Assembly (NCBI RefSeq): GCF_028281305.1
Contig: NZ_JANQKD010000087.1
Span: forward strand, 1-64,000
DNA from: Pelagibius sp.
GTDB taxonomy: Bacteria > Pseudomonadota > Alphaproteobacteria > Kiloniellales > Kiloniellaceae
Direction of reading: 5' to 3'
DNA: 64,000 nt
Positions 7,259-19,311 of this stretch are shown one piece after another; position 1 is the first letter of the stretch, and each line of letters starts with the position of its first letter. The notes below the pieces were generated by a model, which saw only the letters and a program-made list of their open reading frames with translations, ran no database searches and was not told the origin of the DNA. A program made the translations under genes and the position numbers.

Positions 7259-8647
7259 TTACTCGGCACCGGCGGACCCGGCGCGCCGCAACTTTGCGGG
7301 CTTGTCGCCGGCCCGGGCTTCGATGATGTCGCAGATCTCCGCCACGACCTCCTCGACAAGGGCATCGTCCTCGCCCTCGGCCATCACGCGGATCAGCGGT
7401 TCGGTGCCGGACTTGCGGATCACCAGGCGTCCGCCGGCACCCAGCCGCTCCTCCCCGGCGCGGATCGCCGCCTGCACGGCCTCGTCTTCCAGCGGCGCAC
7501 CGCCGTTGAAGCGCACGTTGCGAAGCAACTGCGGGAAGGGATCGAAAAGCTGCGTCACCTTCGACGCCGGGCGGTCCGACTGCACCACCACGGCCAGGAT
7601 CTGCAGGGCGGCGATCAGCCCGTCGCCGGTGGTGGCGAAGTCGCTGAGCACGATGTGGCCGGACTGTTCGCCGCCGACGTTGTAGCCGCCGGAACGCATG
7701 CGCTCGACCACATAGCGGTCGCCAACCGGCGTGCGGATGAGGTCCAGGCCGATGCCCGTGAGGTAGCGCTCCAGGGCCAGGTTCGACATCACCGTCGCCA
7801 CGATGGCGCCGCCGGCGAGACGCCCGGACTCCTGCCAGGAGCGGGCAATCAGGGCCATCACCTGGTCGCCGTCGACCACGTTGCCCTTTTCGTCGGCCAG
7901 GATCGCCCGGTCGGCGTCGCCGTCCAGAGCAATGCCGAAGTCGGCACCATGGGTGACCACGGCCTCCTGCATGCGGCCGGGTTCGGTCGCACCGCAGCGC
8001 TGGTTGATGTTGAAGCCGTCGGGATAGACGCCGACCGGTACCACCTCGGCGCCCAGTTCGTAGAGCACCTTGGGGGCGACGCGATAGGCGGCGCCGTTGG
8101 CGCAGTCGACCACCACCTTCATGCCGTCGAGGCGCAGGCCGCGCGGGAAGCTGCTTTTGACGAACTCGATGTAGCGCCCGAAGGCACCTTCCAGCCGCTC
8201 TGCCCGGCCGAGCTGATGGGCCGGAGCCAGCTTGGCATCGCCGCTGTTGATACGCGCCTCGATGGCTCTCTCCACTTCATCGGAGAGCTTGTAGCCGTCC
8301 GGCCCGAAGATCTTGATGCCGTTGTCCTGGTAGGGATTGTGGGAGGCCGAGATCATCACCCCCAGGTCGGCACGCATGGACCGCGTCAGCATGCCAACAG
8401 CCGGAGTGGGCACGGGGCCCAGAAGCACGACGTCCATTCCGACCGAGATGAAGCCCGCCATCAGCGCGGACTCCAGCATGTAACCGGAGAGCCGGGTGTC
8501 CTTGCCGATCACCACGGTGTGGCGATAGTCGCCGCGGACGAATTCGCGGCCAGTGGCCTTGGCGATTGCCAGCGCGGTTTCCGCGGTCACGGGCTCCTGG
8601 TTCGCGGTGCCGCGAATACCGTCTGTTCCAAATAGCTTTCGAGACAT
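7259..8647 (-). CDS. glmM: Phosphoglucosamine mutase
   Basis: This 462-aa enzyme converts glucosamine-6-phosphate to glucosamine-1-phosphate for UDP-GlcNAc, peptidoglycan and LPS synthesis. Motifs are [10 protein letters not shown] at the N-terminus, the phosphoserine loop [13 protein letters not shown] with catalytic Ser at residue 102, the metal-binding DGDADR near residue 243, and the C-terminal phosphate-binding [12 protein letters not shown]. Length fits the family. ATG 8647 with an AAGGACC Shine-Dalgarno is preferred over the 33-residue extension in the track. It follows folP by 61 bp, the common ftsH-folP-glmM order. Confidence 0.97.
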   Translation of the reverse strand: MSRKLFGTDGIRGTANQEPVTAETALAIAKATGREFVRGDYRHTVVIGKDTRLSGYMLESALMAGFISVGMDVVLLGPVPTPAVGMLTRSMRADLGVMISASHNPYQDNGIKIFGPDGYKLSDEVERAIEARINSGDAKLAPAHQLGRAERLEGAFGRYIEFVKSSFPRGLRLDGMKVVVDCANGAAYRVAPKVLYELGAEVVPVGVYPDGFNINQRCGATEPGRMQEAVVTHGADFGIALDGDADRAILADEKGNVVDGDQVMALIARSWQESGRLAGGAIVATVMSNLALERYLTGIGLDLIRTPVGDRYVVERMRSGGYNVGGEQSGHIVLSDFATTGDGLIAALQILAVVVQSDRPASKVTQLFDPFPQLLRNVRFNGGAPLEDEAVQAAIRAGEERLGAGGRLVIRKSGTEPLIRVMAEGEDDALVEEVVAEICDIIEARAGDKPAKLRRAGSAGAE

Positions 8648-8708
8648 GGATAGGTCCTTCTTGCGGATCGGGGCGCCGCCCGACGGCCCCCGAGTCCCGC
8701 TCAATTCC

Positions 8709-9902
8709 TTATACCAGAGGCGGGGCGGCGCTGTCCGGTGCTTCAAAACCGCTGGGCGCCAGGGTCATGGCCTGCCAGACGTCCACCGCCTGGCGGGTTT
8801 CGGCGACATCGTGGACCCGCAGGATCTGCACCCCCCGCTGCAGGGCGAAGAGCACGGCGGCCAGGGAGCCGGGCAGCCGCGCCTTGGCCGGCTCGCCGCG
8901 GGACAGCTTGCCGATGAAGCTCTTGCGGCTGGCGCCCAGCAGGACCGGACAGCCGAGCCCCTGGAACAGCGCAATCTGTTCCAGAAGTTGCAGGTTGTGG
9001 GTGACGGTCTTGCCGAAGCCGATCCCGGGATCGACCACCACCTGCTCGGCGGCGATGCCGGCCGCCACGCAGGCTTCCAGCCGCGCTGCCAGGTAGTCGT
9101 AGATGTCCAGCGCCACGTGATCGTAGCGCGGGGCCTGCTGCATGGTCTGCGGGTCGCCCTGCATGTGCATCAGCACGACCGGGACCCCGGCCTCCGCGGC
9201 GGCAGCCAGGGAGTCCGGATCGCCGCTGAGGGCCGTGACGTCGTTGATGATCCGCGCGCCGGCGGCGACCGCCTCGCGCATGATCGCCGCATGGCGGGTA
9301 TCGATGGAGACACGGGCACCCGCCTCGGCCAGCGCGCGCACCACGGGAAGCACGCGGGCGCGCTCTTCTTCCAGGGTGACGGACCGGGCCCCGGGCCGTG
9401 TCGACTCGCCGCCGACATCCAGAATGTCCGCGCCCTGTTCCAGCATCGCCAGACCGTCACGAACGGCCACGGCGGGATCGGCCCGGTCACCGCCGTCGGA
9501 GAAGGAGTCCGGCGTGACGTTGAGAATCCCCATGATGCGGGGACGATCGAGGCTGAGCCCCGCCAGCGGCGGACGCGGCCGGGACAAACGCTCGAGCAAT
9601 GCCGCGGCAGCCCGGCCCTGACCGGGCGCCTGGCGCTCGGCCCAGTCCGGCAGATCGGCCAGCGGCAAGACCGCCCGCTCCAGTACCGCCCGCTCCGGAA
9701 CCACCTGCTCCAGGGCGCCCTCGCCGCGCCACACGGCCTCGCAGTGGCTGAAGACCAGCGGTCCGCCGGCCAGGGGTCTGAGGGTGGTCTGCTGTATTCC
9801 GTTCGTCGGTGCCCCTGGAACCGCACCACGACCTCCGGCTTCGCCGGGCCCCTGCAGGCCGAGCGGCCGCAGCGTCAGGGTTCCGGGTGCGGTGCTGGTC
9901 AT
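8709..9902 (-). CDS. folP: Dihydropteroate synthase
   Basis: This 397-aa enzyme joins p-aminobenzoate to dihydropterin pyrophosphate in folate synthesis; it is the sulfonamide target. The catalytic TIM barrel begins at about residue 120 with [15 protein letters not shown]. It continues with [27 protein letters not shown] and the C-terminal RVHDVAE. The first roughly 120 residues (starting LTLRPLGLQ) are an extension beyond the usual bacterial enzyme; similar LRPLG-type N-termini occur in other alphaproteobacterial FolP proteins (from memory), so the long form is probably real. It lies between ftsH and glmM. Confidence 0.95.
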   Translation of the reverse strand: MTSTAPGTLTLRPLGLQGPGEAGGRGAVPGAPTNGIQQTTLRPLAGGPLVFSHCEAVWRGEGALEQVVPERAVLERAVLPLADLPDWAERQAPGQGRAAAALLERLSRPRPPLAGLSLDRPRIMGILNVTPDSFSDGGDRADPAVAVRDGLAMLEQGADILDVGGESTRPGARSVTLEEERARVLPVVRALAEAGARVSIDTRHAAIMREAVAAGARIINDVTALSGDPDSLAAAAEAGVPVVLMHMQGDPQTMQQAPRYDHVALDIYDYLAARLEACVAAGIAAEQVVVDPGIGFGKTVTHNLQLLEQIALFQGLGCPVLLGASRKSFIGKLSRGEPAKARLPGSLAAVLFALQRGVQILRVHDVAETRQAVDVWQAMTLAPSGFEAPDSAAPPLV

Positions 9903-9990
9903 AAGGGCTGCTTATAGCGCCCGTCCCCCAACCTTGAAAGTCCGGGGCTGGGAATGTCGGGGGCTTGGAAAGACGGGGGCATAGGAAGTC

Positions 9991-10025
9991 CGGCAAACAG
10001 AAAGGGCGGCCCCAACGGGCCGCCC
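9991..10025 (-). terminator. Rho-independent terminator after ftsH
   Basis: A perfect 9-bp stem, GGGCGGCCC/GGGCCGCCC with a 4-nt loop, is followed on the minus strand by TTTCTGTTTG. It lies 31 bp beyond the ftsH stop and about 90 bp before folP, so folP-glmM may rely on read-through or a promoter in 9903-9990. That stretch contains degenerate GTCCGGGG-like repeats and no gene. Confidence 0.75.
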
Positions 10026-10056
10026 CCTGATTTCGGCTTGCACGCGCCGATGCGGA

Positions 10057-12003
<1,947 letters not shown>

Positions 12004-12113
12004 GATGATGTTCCCTGTTGTCTGCAGGCCTGTCGGTTCTCGCACACGTGCCCAGGAACCCGGCATTGCAGATGACTGCCCGGTACTGAGCTAAAGATAA
12101 TGTGCGCCGCGGT

Positions 12114-13511
12114 CTAAACAACCGTAAATGCGGCGGCCGTTAACCCATTTAAGGGTGCAAAACGGCAGAAGTTCAACCTCTTGGCCGCCCTTTGGTCAGC
12201 ATAATAGCCCAACAGTGGAACCGCCAGGAAGCCCCCGGGGCCGCTCAGGGCCGGCAGGGCGGCGCGGGCCGGGGCGGGAATACGGTCGGCCCGCACCACC
12301 TCGTCCCCGGGCAGAGCGGCCTTCAGCCGCTGCCAGCCGGCGGTTCCCAGGGCGGAAACCTGCAGCGCGCCAGCCCCTTCGCAGGGCTGCCCCTGGTCCC
12401 CCCGGTGCCCCCCCAGGCGGGGCCGCCTGATCTCGAAGCGGCCATCCCAGAGCAGGCGGCCGCCGGGCTCCAGCAGCGCGCCGGGACAGCGCCCGGCCTC
12501 GCGGACCAGCAGCCAGTGCGCGCCGCGCTGGAGCACCCGGCAGCCGCCCAGCGTGGCACCCCGCGGCAATTCGTCGCCCAGCATTCTGTGAAGGCGCAAC
12601 AGGCGGTCCAGACGCGGTGTGTAGCGCCCGCCGCCCACCGTCATCAGGCAGTGGGCCAGCGTCCGCAGCGAGACCTCGTCGCTGGCCGTCGCCAGAAGCT
12701 TCGGCGAGAGAATGAGAAACCCCGCCGGGTCCGGCCGCACTGCGCGGGCCATCAGGGCCGCCACCTCACCCTCCAGAGCCGCACGGGCCCGCCCGAGGTG
12801 CCCGCAGGCCGTGGCCAGCCGGTCTGCCGACAGCCCCTCGCGGGCGAGCGCGGGCATCAGGCGGCGCAGCCGCACCCGGGCAAAGTCTGCGCGCTCGTTG
12901 CTGGGATCCTCGACCCAACCCTGCCGCCGCGCCTTCACGGTCTCCAGCAGCCGCGCCTTCGGCATTGCCAGGAGCGGGCGCAGCAGGCGCAGCTCCGCCG
13001 TCTCCGTCAGCGGCGCCATGCCGGCGAGCCCCTCCAGGCCGCTGCCGCGGCCAAGGCGCAGCAACAGCGTTTCTGCCTGGTCTTCCAGGTGATGGGCGAG
13101 GGCCAGATGCAGGATGCCGTGGCGGCGGCAGGCCGCGGTCAGCAGCGCATAGCGGGCATCGCGCGCCGCGGCCTGCGGCGAACCTTCGGGCTTCGGCCCG
13201 CGCCAGCGCAGCACCCTGTGCGCAATGCCGAGACGCCCGGCCTGCGCGTGAACACGCCCCGCTTCGGCAGCGGAGCCGCGGCGCAGACCGTGGTCGACGG
13301 TTACCGCCAGCAGACTGCCGCCCCGGCGCTGCACCCAGCGCTTGAGCAGAAGGGTCAGGGCCAGACTGTCACCACCGCCGGAGAGCGCGACGGCCACTGC
13401 CGGCTTGGGCTCGAAAGGCCCGAGCGCCGCCATGGCGCGGTCGAACTCTTCAGCGGAAACCGGCGCAGTCGCGATGTCCGGCATGGCCGACCCCACCACT
13501 TCTTTCAGCAT
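12114..13511 (-). CDS. tilS: tRNA(Ile)-lysidine synthase
   Basis: This 465-aa N-type ATP pyrophosphatase adds lysine to C34 of tRNA-Ile(CAU), which switches the codon read from AUG to AUA. The PP-loop SGGGDS lies at residues 44-49, and the downstream HHLEDQAETLLLRLGRGSGLEG block is the TilS catalytic signature. The C-terminal part (about 370-465) is the tRNA-recognition region. ATG 13511 is kept; an internal ATG at 13484 is also possible and neither has a strong Shine-Dalgarno. It sits between cpoB and ftsH. Confidence 0.95.
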   Translation of the reverse strand: MLKEVVGSAMPDIATAPVSAEEFDRAMAALGPFEPKPAVAVALSGGGDSLALTLLLKRWVQRRGGSLLAVTVDHGLRRGSAAEAGRVHAQAGRLGIAHRVLRWRGPKPEGSPQAAARDARYALLTAACRRHGILHLALAHHLEDQAETLLLRLGRGSGLEGLAGMAPLTETAELRLLRPLLAMPKARLLETVKARRQGWVEDPSNERADFARVRLRRLMPALAREGLSADRLATACGHLGRARAALEGEVAALMARAVRPDPAGFLILSPKLLATASDEVSLRTLAHCLMTVGGGRYTPRLDRLLRLHRMLGDELPRGATLGGCRVLQRGAHWLLVREAGRCPGALLEPGGRLLWDGRFEIRRPRLGGHRGDQGQPCEGAGALQVSALGTAGWQRLKAALPGDEVVRADRIPAPARAALPALSGPGGFLAVPLLGYYADQRAAKRLNFCRFAPLNGLTAAAFTVV

Positions 13512-13558
13512 GACCGGCGGACGGCGCGCCTGCGCGGCGTGGCATGCCCGGCCCGCCT

Positions 13559-14659
13559 TCAGCAGCCGATGCGCTGCGCTTCCTGACGGGCTCTTTGGAT
13601 GATTGTGGCGGAGGCGTCGGCATAGCGCTGCTGCAAGACCTCGAAAGTACCGCAGGCATCGTCCTTGCTGCCGAGCGAGGCCAGGGACATGCCGAGCTTC
13701 AGGAGGTTGTCGGGCGCTTTCGGATTGTTGGGATAAGCCTCGAAGCCCTCGGCGAAGGTCACCGCCGCCTGCTGGTAGTTGCCCCGCACATAATACGTTT
13801 CGCCGAGCCAGTACTTGGCATTGCCCGCCAGCGGATCCTGCGGATGCTGTGCCAGGAAGGTGCTCAATGCCTGTTCGGCGCCGTCATAGTTCGCCTGCCG
13901 CAGCAGACCGAAGGCGTAGTCGTACTGCTCACGCGGCGTGGATCCGGGCAGGGCCGCTGCTTGCGCAGGGGCGGACGCGGCGGGGGCGCCCTGCGGTGCG
14001 GGGGCCGCTGCCGCCGGCACGTTTTGCTGCTGGCGGCGGAAGTTCTGCAGATCGGTCTCCGCAACGGTGCCCAGCGTGCCCGGTGTCGGGCTGCTCGCGG
14101 TTCCGGACGGCAGGCTTTGCGCCGGGGCAGCCGCCAGGGAGTCGGATGGCGCAAAGCCCTGGCCGGTGCCGGCAGCGGCCGGCGCCTGGCCTGGAAGTTG
14201 GCCCGAAAGCGCACCCGCGCCACCGCCGGTCGGTGCCGCCCCGCCTTCGAGCTGCTGCAGGCGCAGATCGACATCGGCCACCAGCCGGTCGAGACGCTCC
14301 GTCACGCTGTCGGTCTGGAAGCGCATCTCCTCGACCTGGCCGGTCAGGCTGCGCAGCTCGGCCTCAAACTGGTTGAGGCGCAGCTCGATCCGCGCCGCCT
14401 GGGTGGGGCTGACGCCGGCGCCGGTCCCAGTGGCCGGTGCCTCTCCGCCGTAGACCTGCCGCTGAAGGTCGGAGAGCTCGCGCTGCAAACGCTGGATCTG
14501 ATCGTCGACGGACTGGGCGGCCAGACTCTGTGGATTGCCGACAACAAGAACCGCTGCCAGCAAGGCTGCCGGAACTGCCGCCGAAATGAAGCCTGCCGGG
14601 AAGCACCCCCGGGACCGGACCCCATCTTCGCGCCTTGCCCACAGTGTTGCGGTGGTCAT
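13559..14659 (-). CDS. cpoB: Cell division coordinator CpoB / YbgF (Tol-Pal associated)
   Basis: This 366-aa periplasmic protein couples the Tol machine to peptidoglycan synthesis. It has a signal peptide ending near LAAQS, an N-terminal coiled coil (VDDQIQRLQRELSDLQRQVY), a long Ala/Pro/Gly-rich linker, and C-terminal TPR repeats (YDYAFGLLRQANYDGAEQAL, AGNAKYWLGETYYVRGNYQQ, PDNLLKLGMSLASLG). ATG 14659 is preferred over the track start because GGAGG lies 8 nt upstream and the signal peptide then sits correctly. It follows pal, after a terminator-containing gap, and precedes tilS. Confidence 0.92.
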   Translation of the reverse strand: MTTATLWARREDGVRSRGCFPAGFISAAVPAALLAAVLVVGNPQSLAAQSVDDQIQRLQRELSDLQRQVYGGEAPATGTGAGVSPTQAARIELRLNQFEAELRSLTGQVEEMRFQTDSVTERLDRLVADVDLRLQQLEGGAAPTGGGAGALSGQLPGQAPAAAGTGQGFAPSDSLAAAPAQSLPSGTASSPTPGTLGTVAETDLQNFRRQQQNVPAAAAPAPQGAPAASAPAQAAALPGSTPREQYDYAFGLLRQANYDGAEQALSTFLAQHPQDPLAGNAKYWLGETYYVRGNYQQAAVTFAEGFEAYPNNPKAPDNLLKLGMSLASLGSKDDACGTFEVLQQRYADASATIIQRARQEAQRIGC

Positions 14660-14915
14660 TGCTTCATCCTCCGCCCAAATCATCATCGCGCCCAAATCGC
14701 CGACCCAGCGCGCCCTCGCCGCCCATAGGACCCGGCCCATAGACCTCGGCCCATCGAACGCGGCCCATAGAGTTCGGGCGGTGATGCCGTGCCTAGCCAT
14801 ACTCCCGCAGGAGACCGGTCTGCCAGCGCTTCATGTCATTATTATGGCGCCGTTACGAAAACCCTTATAAGCCCTGGCCCTTGCGCCGAAAAGGGCAGCC
14901 CTCAAACGAAATGCC

Positions 14916-14967
14916 AAAAGAAAAGGCCCCTTCGGTCATCGCGGTCGCCCGCCCAACCGAAGGGACC
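14916..14967 (-). terminator. Rho-independent terminator after pal
   Basis: Stem GGTCCCTTCGGT/ACCGAAGGGGCC on the minus strand, with one mismatch, is followed by TTTTCTTTT. It lies within the 391-bp gap between pal and cpoB (14660-15050). The rest of the gap holds no gene; near 14726-14780 the motif CGGCCCATAG recurs about four times imperfectly. The terminator suggests cpoB is expressed partly from its own promoter. Confidence 0.8.
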
Positions 14968-15050
14968 TCTTCAAAGACTGCGTTTCCGTCGCCCTGGAAC
15001 CCGCTTCCGGAAAGCAGGTCCAGACCATGGGGAAACCCGGACCGAAGTCC

Positions 15051-15575
15051 TTAGTTCACCACAAACGCACCGCGACGGTTCTGAGCCCAGGCCGACTCGT
15101 TTGAACCCAGCACGGCCGGGCGCTCTTCACCGAAGCTCACCGTGCTGAGGCGGCCGGGGTTGATGCCGAGCGCAATCAGATAATCACGCACCGAATTGGC
15201 GCGGCGCTCACCCAAAGCCAGGTTGTACTCGCGGGTACCGCGTTCGTCGGCATGGCCTTCGATCGTCAGGGTCGTCGCCGGATTGGTATCCAGCCAGACG
15301 GCAAGCGCTTCCACCGTGCCGCGCTGGTCGGCGCGGATGTTGAACTGATCGAAGTCGAAGAAGACGCGGTCGCCGACCTCCACGGTCAGATCTTCCTGCG
15401 TACCGGCAGCCGGGCCGGGAATCGTGCTGGACTGGGTCGTATCGCCGGAGGAGCTGGACGTCGTCGACCCGCTACCGGCGCCGCCGCCAGACGTGGTCGC
15501 GCCCTCTTCGGACGGGGTTGAACAAGCCGCAAGCAGCATCGCCGCGAAGACGGTCGTAACTAGGGAAAAGCGCAT
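15051..15575 (-). CDS. pal: Peptidoglycan-associated lipoprotein Pal
   Basis: This 174-aa outer-membrane lipoprotein has a signal peptide with lipobox LLAAC and a Gly/Ser/Thr-rich flexible linker. The OmpA-like peptidoglycan-binding domain (about residues 70-174) shows FDFDQFNIRADQRGTVEALA, TIEGHADERGTREYNLALGE and RRANSVRDYL. It anchors the outer membrane to peptidoglycan and interacts with TolB. ATG 15575 gives the signal peptide; the track's seven extra residues are unlikely. It is 147 bp downstream of tolB. That gap carries a nested hairpin (AGGCA/ACCTG arms) at 15623-15655. Confidence 0.97.
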   Translation of the reverse strand: MRFSLVTTVFAAMLLAACSTPSEEGATTSGGGAGSGSTTSSSSGDTTQSSTIPGPAAGTQEDLTVEVGDRVFFDFDQFNIRADQRGTVEALAVWLDTNPATTLTIEGHADERGTREYNLALGERRANSVRDYLIALGINPGRLSTVSFGEERPAVLGSNESAWAQNRRGAFVVN

Positions 15576-15722
15576 AATCTGCCCTCTCAAACACATCCCC
15601 GGATTTTATGGATTGAGGCAGACCTGCCACCGGTGATTTCACAGGTCATGCCTGCTTGATATGCCCCCCCAACGACGGCCCCTAAAGGCCGAAAATGGTT
15701 AACGGACTATACCGATGCCCCC

Positions 15723-17117
15723 CTAGGGAATCAAGGGGGACCAAGCCGGATCAGAGCCGTCCAGAGGCGTCACAAGCTCACGTTCATTGAACCCTGTCAG
15801 ATCAATCGTAAAGATCTTGCTAGTGATGCGTCCCTGCGAATCCGCCCGTGTGGTTCGGAAGTAGGAAAGCACCCTCCCATTCGGCGCCCAGGTGGGCGCC
15901 TCGACGTTGTAATCACGCACCAACATCCGCTCGCCGCTGCCGTCGGCACGCATGATACCAATGTAAAACTCCCCTGCGTGCTGGCGCGTGAAGGCGATCA
16001 GGTCGCCGCGCGGCGACCAGACCGGCGTGAAGTAATTCCCCTTACCACGACTGATTCGGCGCACGTTACTTCCATCGCGATTCATCACATAGAGTTGAGG
16101 CCGCCCGCCGCGGTCGGAATTGAAGACGATTTGACTCGAATCCGGTGAAAAGGACGGGGAGGTGTCGATCCCCGGATGGTTGGTCAGCCGCTGCTGGCGC
16201 CGGGTGCGCAGGTCGATGGCGTAGACCTCCGAATTGCCGTCCTTGGCCATCGACAGCGTCACGGTGTTGCCGTCGGTGGAGAACCGAGGAGCGAATGTCA
16301 TTCCCGGAAACTCGCCCAGCACCTCCTGCTGACCGGTGTCCAGGTTGAAGAGATAGACCCTGGGCACCTCGCGTCCGCCGGTCCGCTGGAAGGCGAGGTA
16401 GGTGATCTCCCGCGTGGAGGGCGAAAAGCGCGGCGTGAGGACGATTTCGTTGCCGGCCGTCAGGAATCGGTGGTTCTCGCCGTCCTGATCCATGATCGCC
16501 AGACGCTTGATGCGCCGGTTCTGCGGCCCCTGCTCGGCGATGTAAACGATCTGCGTGGTGAAGTAGCCGGATTCTCCGGTCAGGCGCTGATAGATCTGAT
16601 CGGAGATGCGGTGGGCGATGTTGCGCCAGTTGGTCACCGTCGTGGTGTACTGCAGGCCGGTCATCTGGGCTTCGGAGAACACGTCCCAGAGGCGGAACTG
16701 TACCCGCATCCGTCCGTCGGCCTGCATCTGGACGTTGCCGGCCACCAGCGCCTGGGCATTGATCAGGCGCCAGTCGCCGTAGCGCGGCCCGTTGCGCAGA
16801 CTGGAGGCGTCCTGAATGAAGGCGCGCTTGTCGACGGGCCTGAACAGGCCGCTGCGCTCCAGGTTGGCGGCAACCACCCGCGCGATGTCGCCGCCCAGCT
16901 TCTGCTCGTCGGCGACTTCACCGAAGAGGTCGGTGATGGCGATCGGCAGGGGCTCGACGAAACCCCGGGTGATGTCCACCTGGAGCTGCGCCTGCGCCGG
17001 GCCCGGCACCGTAAAGACCGCGGCGACAAGGCTCGCCGCCAGAAGCGCCGGGACCAGGAAAAGGCTGCGGCAGACCCCCGCCGCGGAACGGGATTTGGAG
17101 CGCTGCATCGACGTCAT
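15723..17117 (-). CDS. tolB: Tol-Pal system beta-propeller protein TolB
   Basis: This 464-aa periplasmic protein has a signal peptide (hydrophobic core [17 protein letters not shown], cleavage near AQAQ). The N-terminal TolB domain includes ITDLFGE and [16 protein letters not shown], followed by a six-bladed WD40-like propeller with repeated motifs such as [18 protein letters not shown] and [12 protein letters not shown]. It binds Pal and TolA. The start ATG overlaps the tolA stop (ATGA), indicating translational coupling. Confidence 0.97.
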   Translation of the reverse strand: MTSMQRSKSRSAAGVCRSLFLVPALLAASLVAAVFTVPGPAQAQLQVDITRGFVEPLPIAITDLFGEVADEQKLGGDIARVVAANLERSGLFRPVDKRAFIQDASSLRNGPRYGDWRLINAQALVAGNVQMQADGRMRVQFRLWDVFSEAQMTGLQYTTTVTNWRNIAHRISDQIYQRLTGESGYFTTQIVYIAEQGPQNRRIKRLAIMDQDGENHRFLTAGNEIVLTPRFSPSTREITYLAFQRTGGREVPRVYLFNLDTGQQEVLGEFPGMTFAPRFSTDGNTVTLSMAKDGNSEVYAIDLRTRRQQRLTNHPGIDTSPSFSPDSSQIVFNSDRGGRPQLYVMNRDGSNVRRISRGKGNYFTPVWSPRGDLIAFTRQHAGEFYIGIMRADGSGERMLVRDYNVEAPTWAPNGRVLSYFRTTRADSQGRITSKIFTIDLTGFNERELVTPLDGSDPAWSPLIP

Positions 17118-18034
17118 GATCCGAACATCTCTCTCGGGTTGAAGGTCAGGTTCATCTGCTTCCATTCTGAATACTGTGCGACCGGCAGCTCGAAGGGGCT
17201 GCAGCGCAGGATCGCCCGGACGGCGGCCTCTGCGGCGGTGCGGAAGTAGGCGTCGCGGCCCATGCGCCGAAGGTCGACGACCTTGGGCTGGCCGATGACA
17301 CGGCCGTCGGGGGCCAGGTTGACGATCACCTCGACGATCAGATCCTCGGCCTGCAGCGCGCCGGCATCGGGGCTCCAGCAGCGCTCGACCTGACCGCGGA
17401 TCGAGTTTTCGAGCTGCAGGCGCTGCACCGCCGAGACCCGCGCCTGCGGCGCCTGGGTCGGTGCCGCCGCGGTCTGCTGCTGACGTTGCGGAGTCTGCTC
17501 TGCCAGTTTCTCCACATTGCGCAGGATCGAGGACATACGATCCTCCGGCTTCGGCTCTTCCTCCTTCGCCGGCTCCTCGACCTTTTCGGCCACCTGGATC
17601 TCAGGTTTGCGCGGCGGCTTGGGCGGCAGCCTCGTCTCGGGTTCGGGCTCCGGCTCGGGTTCCGGCTCAGGCTCAGGCTCGGGTTCGGGCTCCGGTTCCG
17701 GCTCGGGCTCGGGCTCGGGTTCCGGCACGGGCACAGGCTCCGGTTCGGGCTCAGGCTCAGGCTCAGGTTCCGGGATCGGCTCGGGCTCCGGCGGCGGCGC
17801 TTCGGCAATCTCCGGCTCCGGCTCGGGCGCCTGCTCAGGCGCCTCCGGCGGCTCCGGTTCCGGGTCCGGCTCGATCTCCTGTTCGATGCGCGCCGCTTCC
17901 TCCGGCAGCGTGACCAGCTGGACCGGGATCGCATCGAAATCCGTCAGAGGCTCGTGGAACACGGGCAGCCCGACCACCAGCGCGACGATCACCGCCAGGT
18001 GCAGAAGTCCGGAAAAAATGGCTGCCTTGACCAT
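17114..18034 (-). CDS. tolA: Tol-Pal system protein TolA, Pro-Glu spacer type
   Basis: This 306-aa protein spans the periplasm, linking TolQR to TolB and Pal. It has one N-terminal membrane helix (about residues 5-22). Residues about 53-135 are almost pure Pro-Glu dipeptides in place of the long Ala-rich helix of the E. coli protein. The C-terminal domain has [13 protein letters not shown] and the conserved closing part [17 protein letters not shown] Pro-Glu spacer is stiff and extended, as in TonB. It lies between tolR and tolB and overlaps tolB by 4 bp. Spacer length is likely to vary among strains because the coding DNA is repetitive. Confidence 0.95.
   Translation of the reverse strand: MVKAAIFSGLLHLAVIVALVVGLPVFHEPLTDFDAIPVQLVTLPEEAARIEQEIEPDPEPEPPEAPEQAPEPEPEIAEAPPPEPEPIPEPEPEPEPEPEPVPVPEPEPEPEPEPEPEPEPEPEPEPEPEPEPETRLPPKPPRKPEIQVAEKVEEPAKEEEPKPEDRMSSILRNVEKLAEQTPQRQQQTAAAPTQAPQARVSAVQRLQLENSIRGQVERCWSPDAGALQAEDLIVEVIVNLAPDGRVIGQPKVVDLRRMGRDAYFRTAAEAAVRAILRCSPFELPVAQYSEWKQMNLTFNPREMFGS
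17638..17780. repeat. Six-base tandem repeat coding for the TolA Pro-Glu spacer
   Basis: Hexamers of the type GGCTCG/GGTTCC/GGCTCA recur for about 140 bp, encoding Pro-Glu on the minus strand and Gly-Ser or Arg/Leu-rich shadow ORFs in other frames. It is a slippage-prone microsatellite-like array, not CRISPR. Confidence 0.85.
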
Positions 18035-18078
18035 GCCTCAGTCGAACCGCGTCTTTCTCTTATCGTCCGTTTGGGGCG

Positions 18079-18576
18079 CTAGTTGCCCTGGGCGTCATCC
18101 GCGGCGGGTGCGCCTTCTGCCGGCGCCACGGCTTCGTCGCCCTTGGGCAATTCGGCGATCAGCGCCACGCGCTGGAAGCCGGCGGTATTCACCGTTCCCA
18201 TCACCTGCATGATGCGGCCATAGGCGATCGCCCGGTCGCCACGCACGAAAATGCGGGTGTCGGGCTTGCTTTCGGTAATCGCGCGCAGGCGCGGGACGAG
18301 CTGTCCGATGTCCACCGGCGAATCCTGGATGTAGATGGTGCCTTCTGAGTTGACGGAGATGACCAGCGGTTCATCCGGATCGGCGATCGATTGGGCCTGG
18401 GTCTTGGGCAGATCGACCGGCACGCCCACGGTCAGCAGCGGCGCCGTGACCATGAAGACGATCAGGAGCACCAGCATCACATCGACGAAGGGGGTGACGT
18501 TGATCTCGCTGAGCGGCCTGTAGCGCCCGGCTTTGCGGCCGCGCCCGCGGGCCGCCGGCACAAGGGTGGCTGCCAT
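18079..18576 (-). CDS. tolR: Biopolymer transport protein TolR
   Basis: This 165-aa protein has a single membrane helix (residues about 30-50). The segment [20 protein letters not shown] carries the conserved proton-pathway Asp, followed by the periplasmic ExbD/TolR domain. The C-terminus has a short Ala/Asp-rich tail. It works with TolQ as the proton-driven stator. It starts 3 bp after the tolQ stop and is followed by tolA after 44 bp. Confidence 0.96.
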   Translation of the reverse strand: MAATLVPAARGRGRKAGRYRPLSEINVTPFVDVMLVLLIVFMVTAPLLTVGVPVDLPKTQAQSIADPDEPLVISVNSEGTIYIQDSPVDIGQLVPRLRAITESKPDTRIFVRGDRAIAYGRIMQVMGTVNTAGFQRVALIAELPKGDEAVAPAEGAPAADDAQGN

Positions 18577-18579
18577 GGC

Positions 18580-19308
18580 TCAGGCCTTCTCGTCGAGTTT
18601 GCGGGACAGGATGGCGCCGAACTCGCCGGCGAAGGCCTCCAGACGGCCGGCGTAGCGGCCCAGGTCGTTGGACAGCTTGTTGTAGCCGATGACCGCCGGG
18701 ATCGCCGCCACCAGGCCGAGCGCGGTGGCGAAGAGCGCCTCGGCGATGCCCGGCGCCACCACCGCCAGGCTGGTGTTCTTGGCCGCGGCGATGGAGGTGA
18801 AGGCGTTCATGATGCCCCAGACCGTGCCGAAGAGGCCGATAAAGGGCGCCGCCGACCCCACCGAGGCGAGGAAGGTCATGTGGCGCTCCAGGCGCTCCAT
18901 CTCCCGCCCCAGGGCGATTTCCATCACCCGTTCGATGCGCTGCTGCAGGCTGGCCTTGACCTCCGACGCGCTGCTGAGGCCGCGCGCGGAAGAGCGGCGC
19001 CACTCCCGCATTGCCGAAACGAAGACCGAGGCCATGGGGTCGGGCGGGCGGTTGTCGAGGCGGTCGTAGAGATCGTCGAGGGAACCGCCGGACCAGAAGG
19101 CCTCTTCGAACTGCCCGGCCCGCTCCTTCAGCCGGCGCATGCGCAGGACCTTCTCGAAGATGATCGCCCAGCTCCAGAACGAGGCCAGGATCAGGAGGAC
19201 CATGACCGCCTGCACGACGATATCGGCCTCCAGGAAGAGCCCCCAGACCGAAAGGGTCGGATCGACCGATCCTTCGAGTTCCAACGAGTTAATGGCGTCC
19301 TGTTCCAT
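18580..19308 (-). CDS. tolQ: Tol-Pal system proton channel TolQ
   Basis: This 242-aa inner-membrane protein has three transmembrane helices. Helix 1 lies at about residues 25-47. The conserved [27 protein letters not shown] and the following [28 protein letters not shown] form the proton channel lining with TolR. It uses the proton motive force to drive TolA. The gene is separated from ybgC by 3 bp and from tolR by 3 bp, a compact operon. Confidence 0.97.
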   Translation of the reverse strand: MEQDAINSLELEGSVDPTLSVWGLFLEADIVVQAVMVLLILASFWSWAIIFEKVLRMRRLKERAGQFEEAFWSGGSLDDLYDRLDNRPPDPMASVFVSAMREWRRSSARGLSSASEVKASLQQRIERVMEIALGREMERLERHMTFLASVGSAAPFIGLFGTVWGIMNAFTSIAAAKNTSLAVVAPGIAEALFATALGLVAAIPAVIGYNKLSNDLGRYAGRLEAFAGEFGAILSRKLDEKA

Positions 19309-19311
19309 GGG

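Noticed and set aside
6827-8635. 602-codon plus-strand ORF
   Set aside because: Antisense shadow of lrgA and glmM.
17517-18212. Gly-Ser repeat ORF and Arg-rich ORFs, possible repeat protein or CRISPR-like array
   Set aside because: They are other frames of the TolA Pro-Glu hexamer repeat; there are no spacers.
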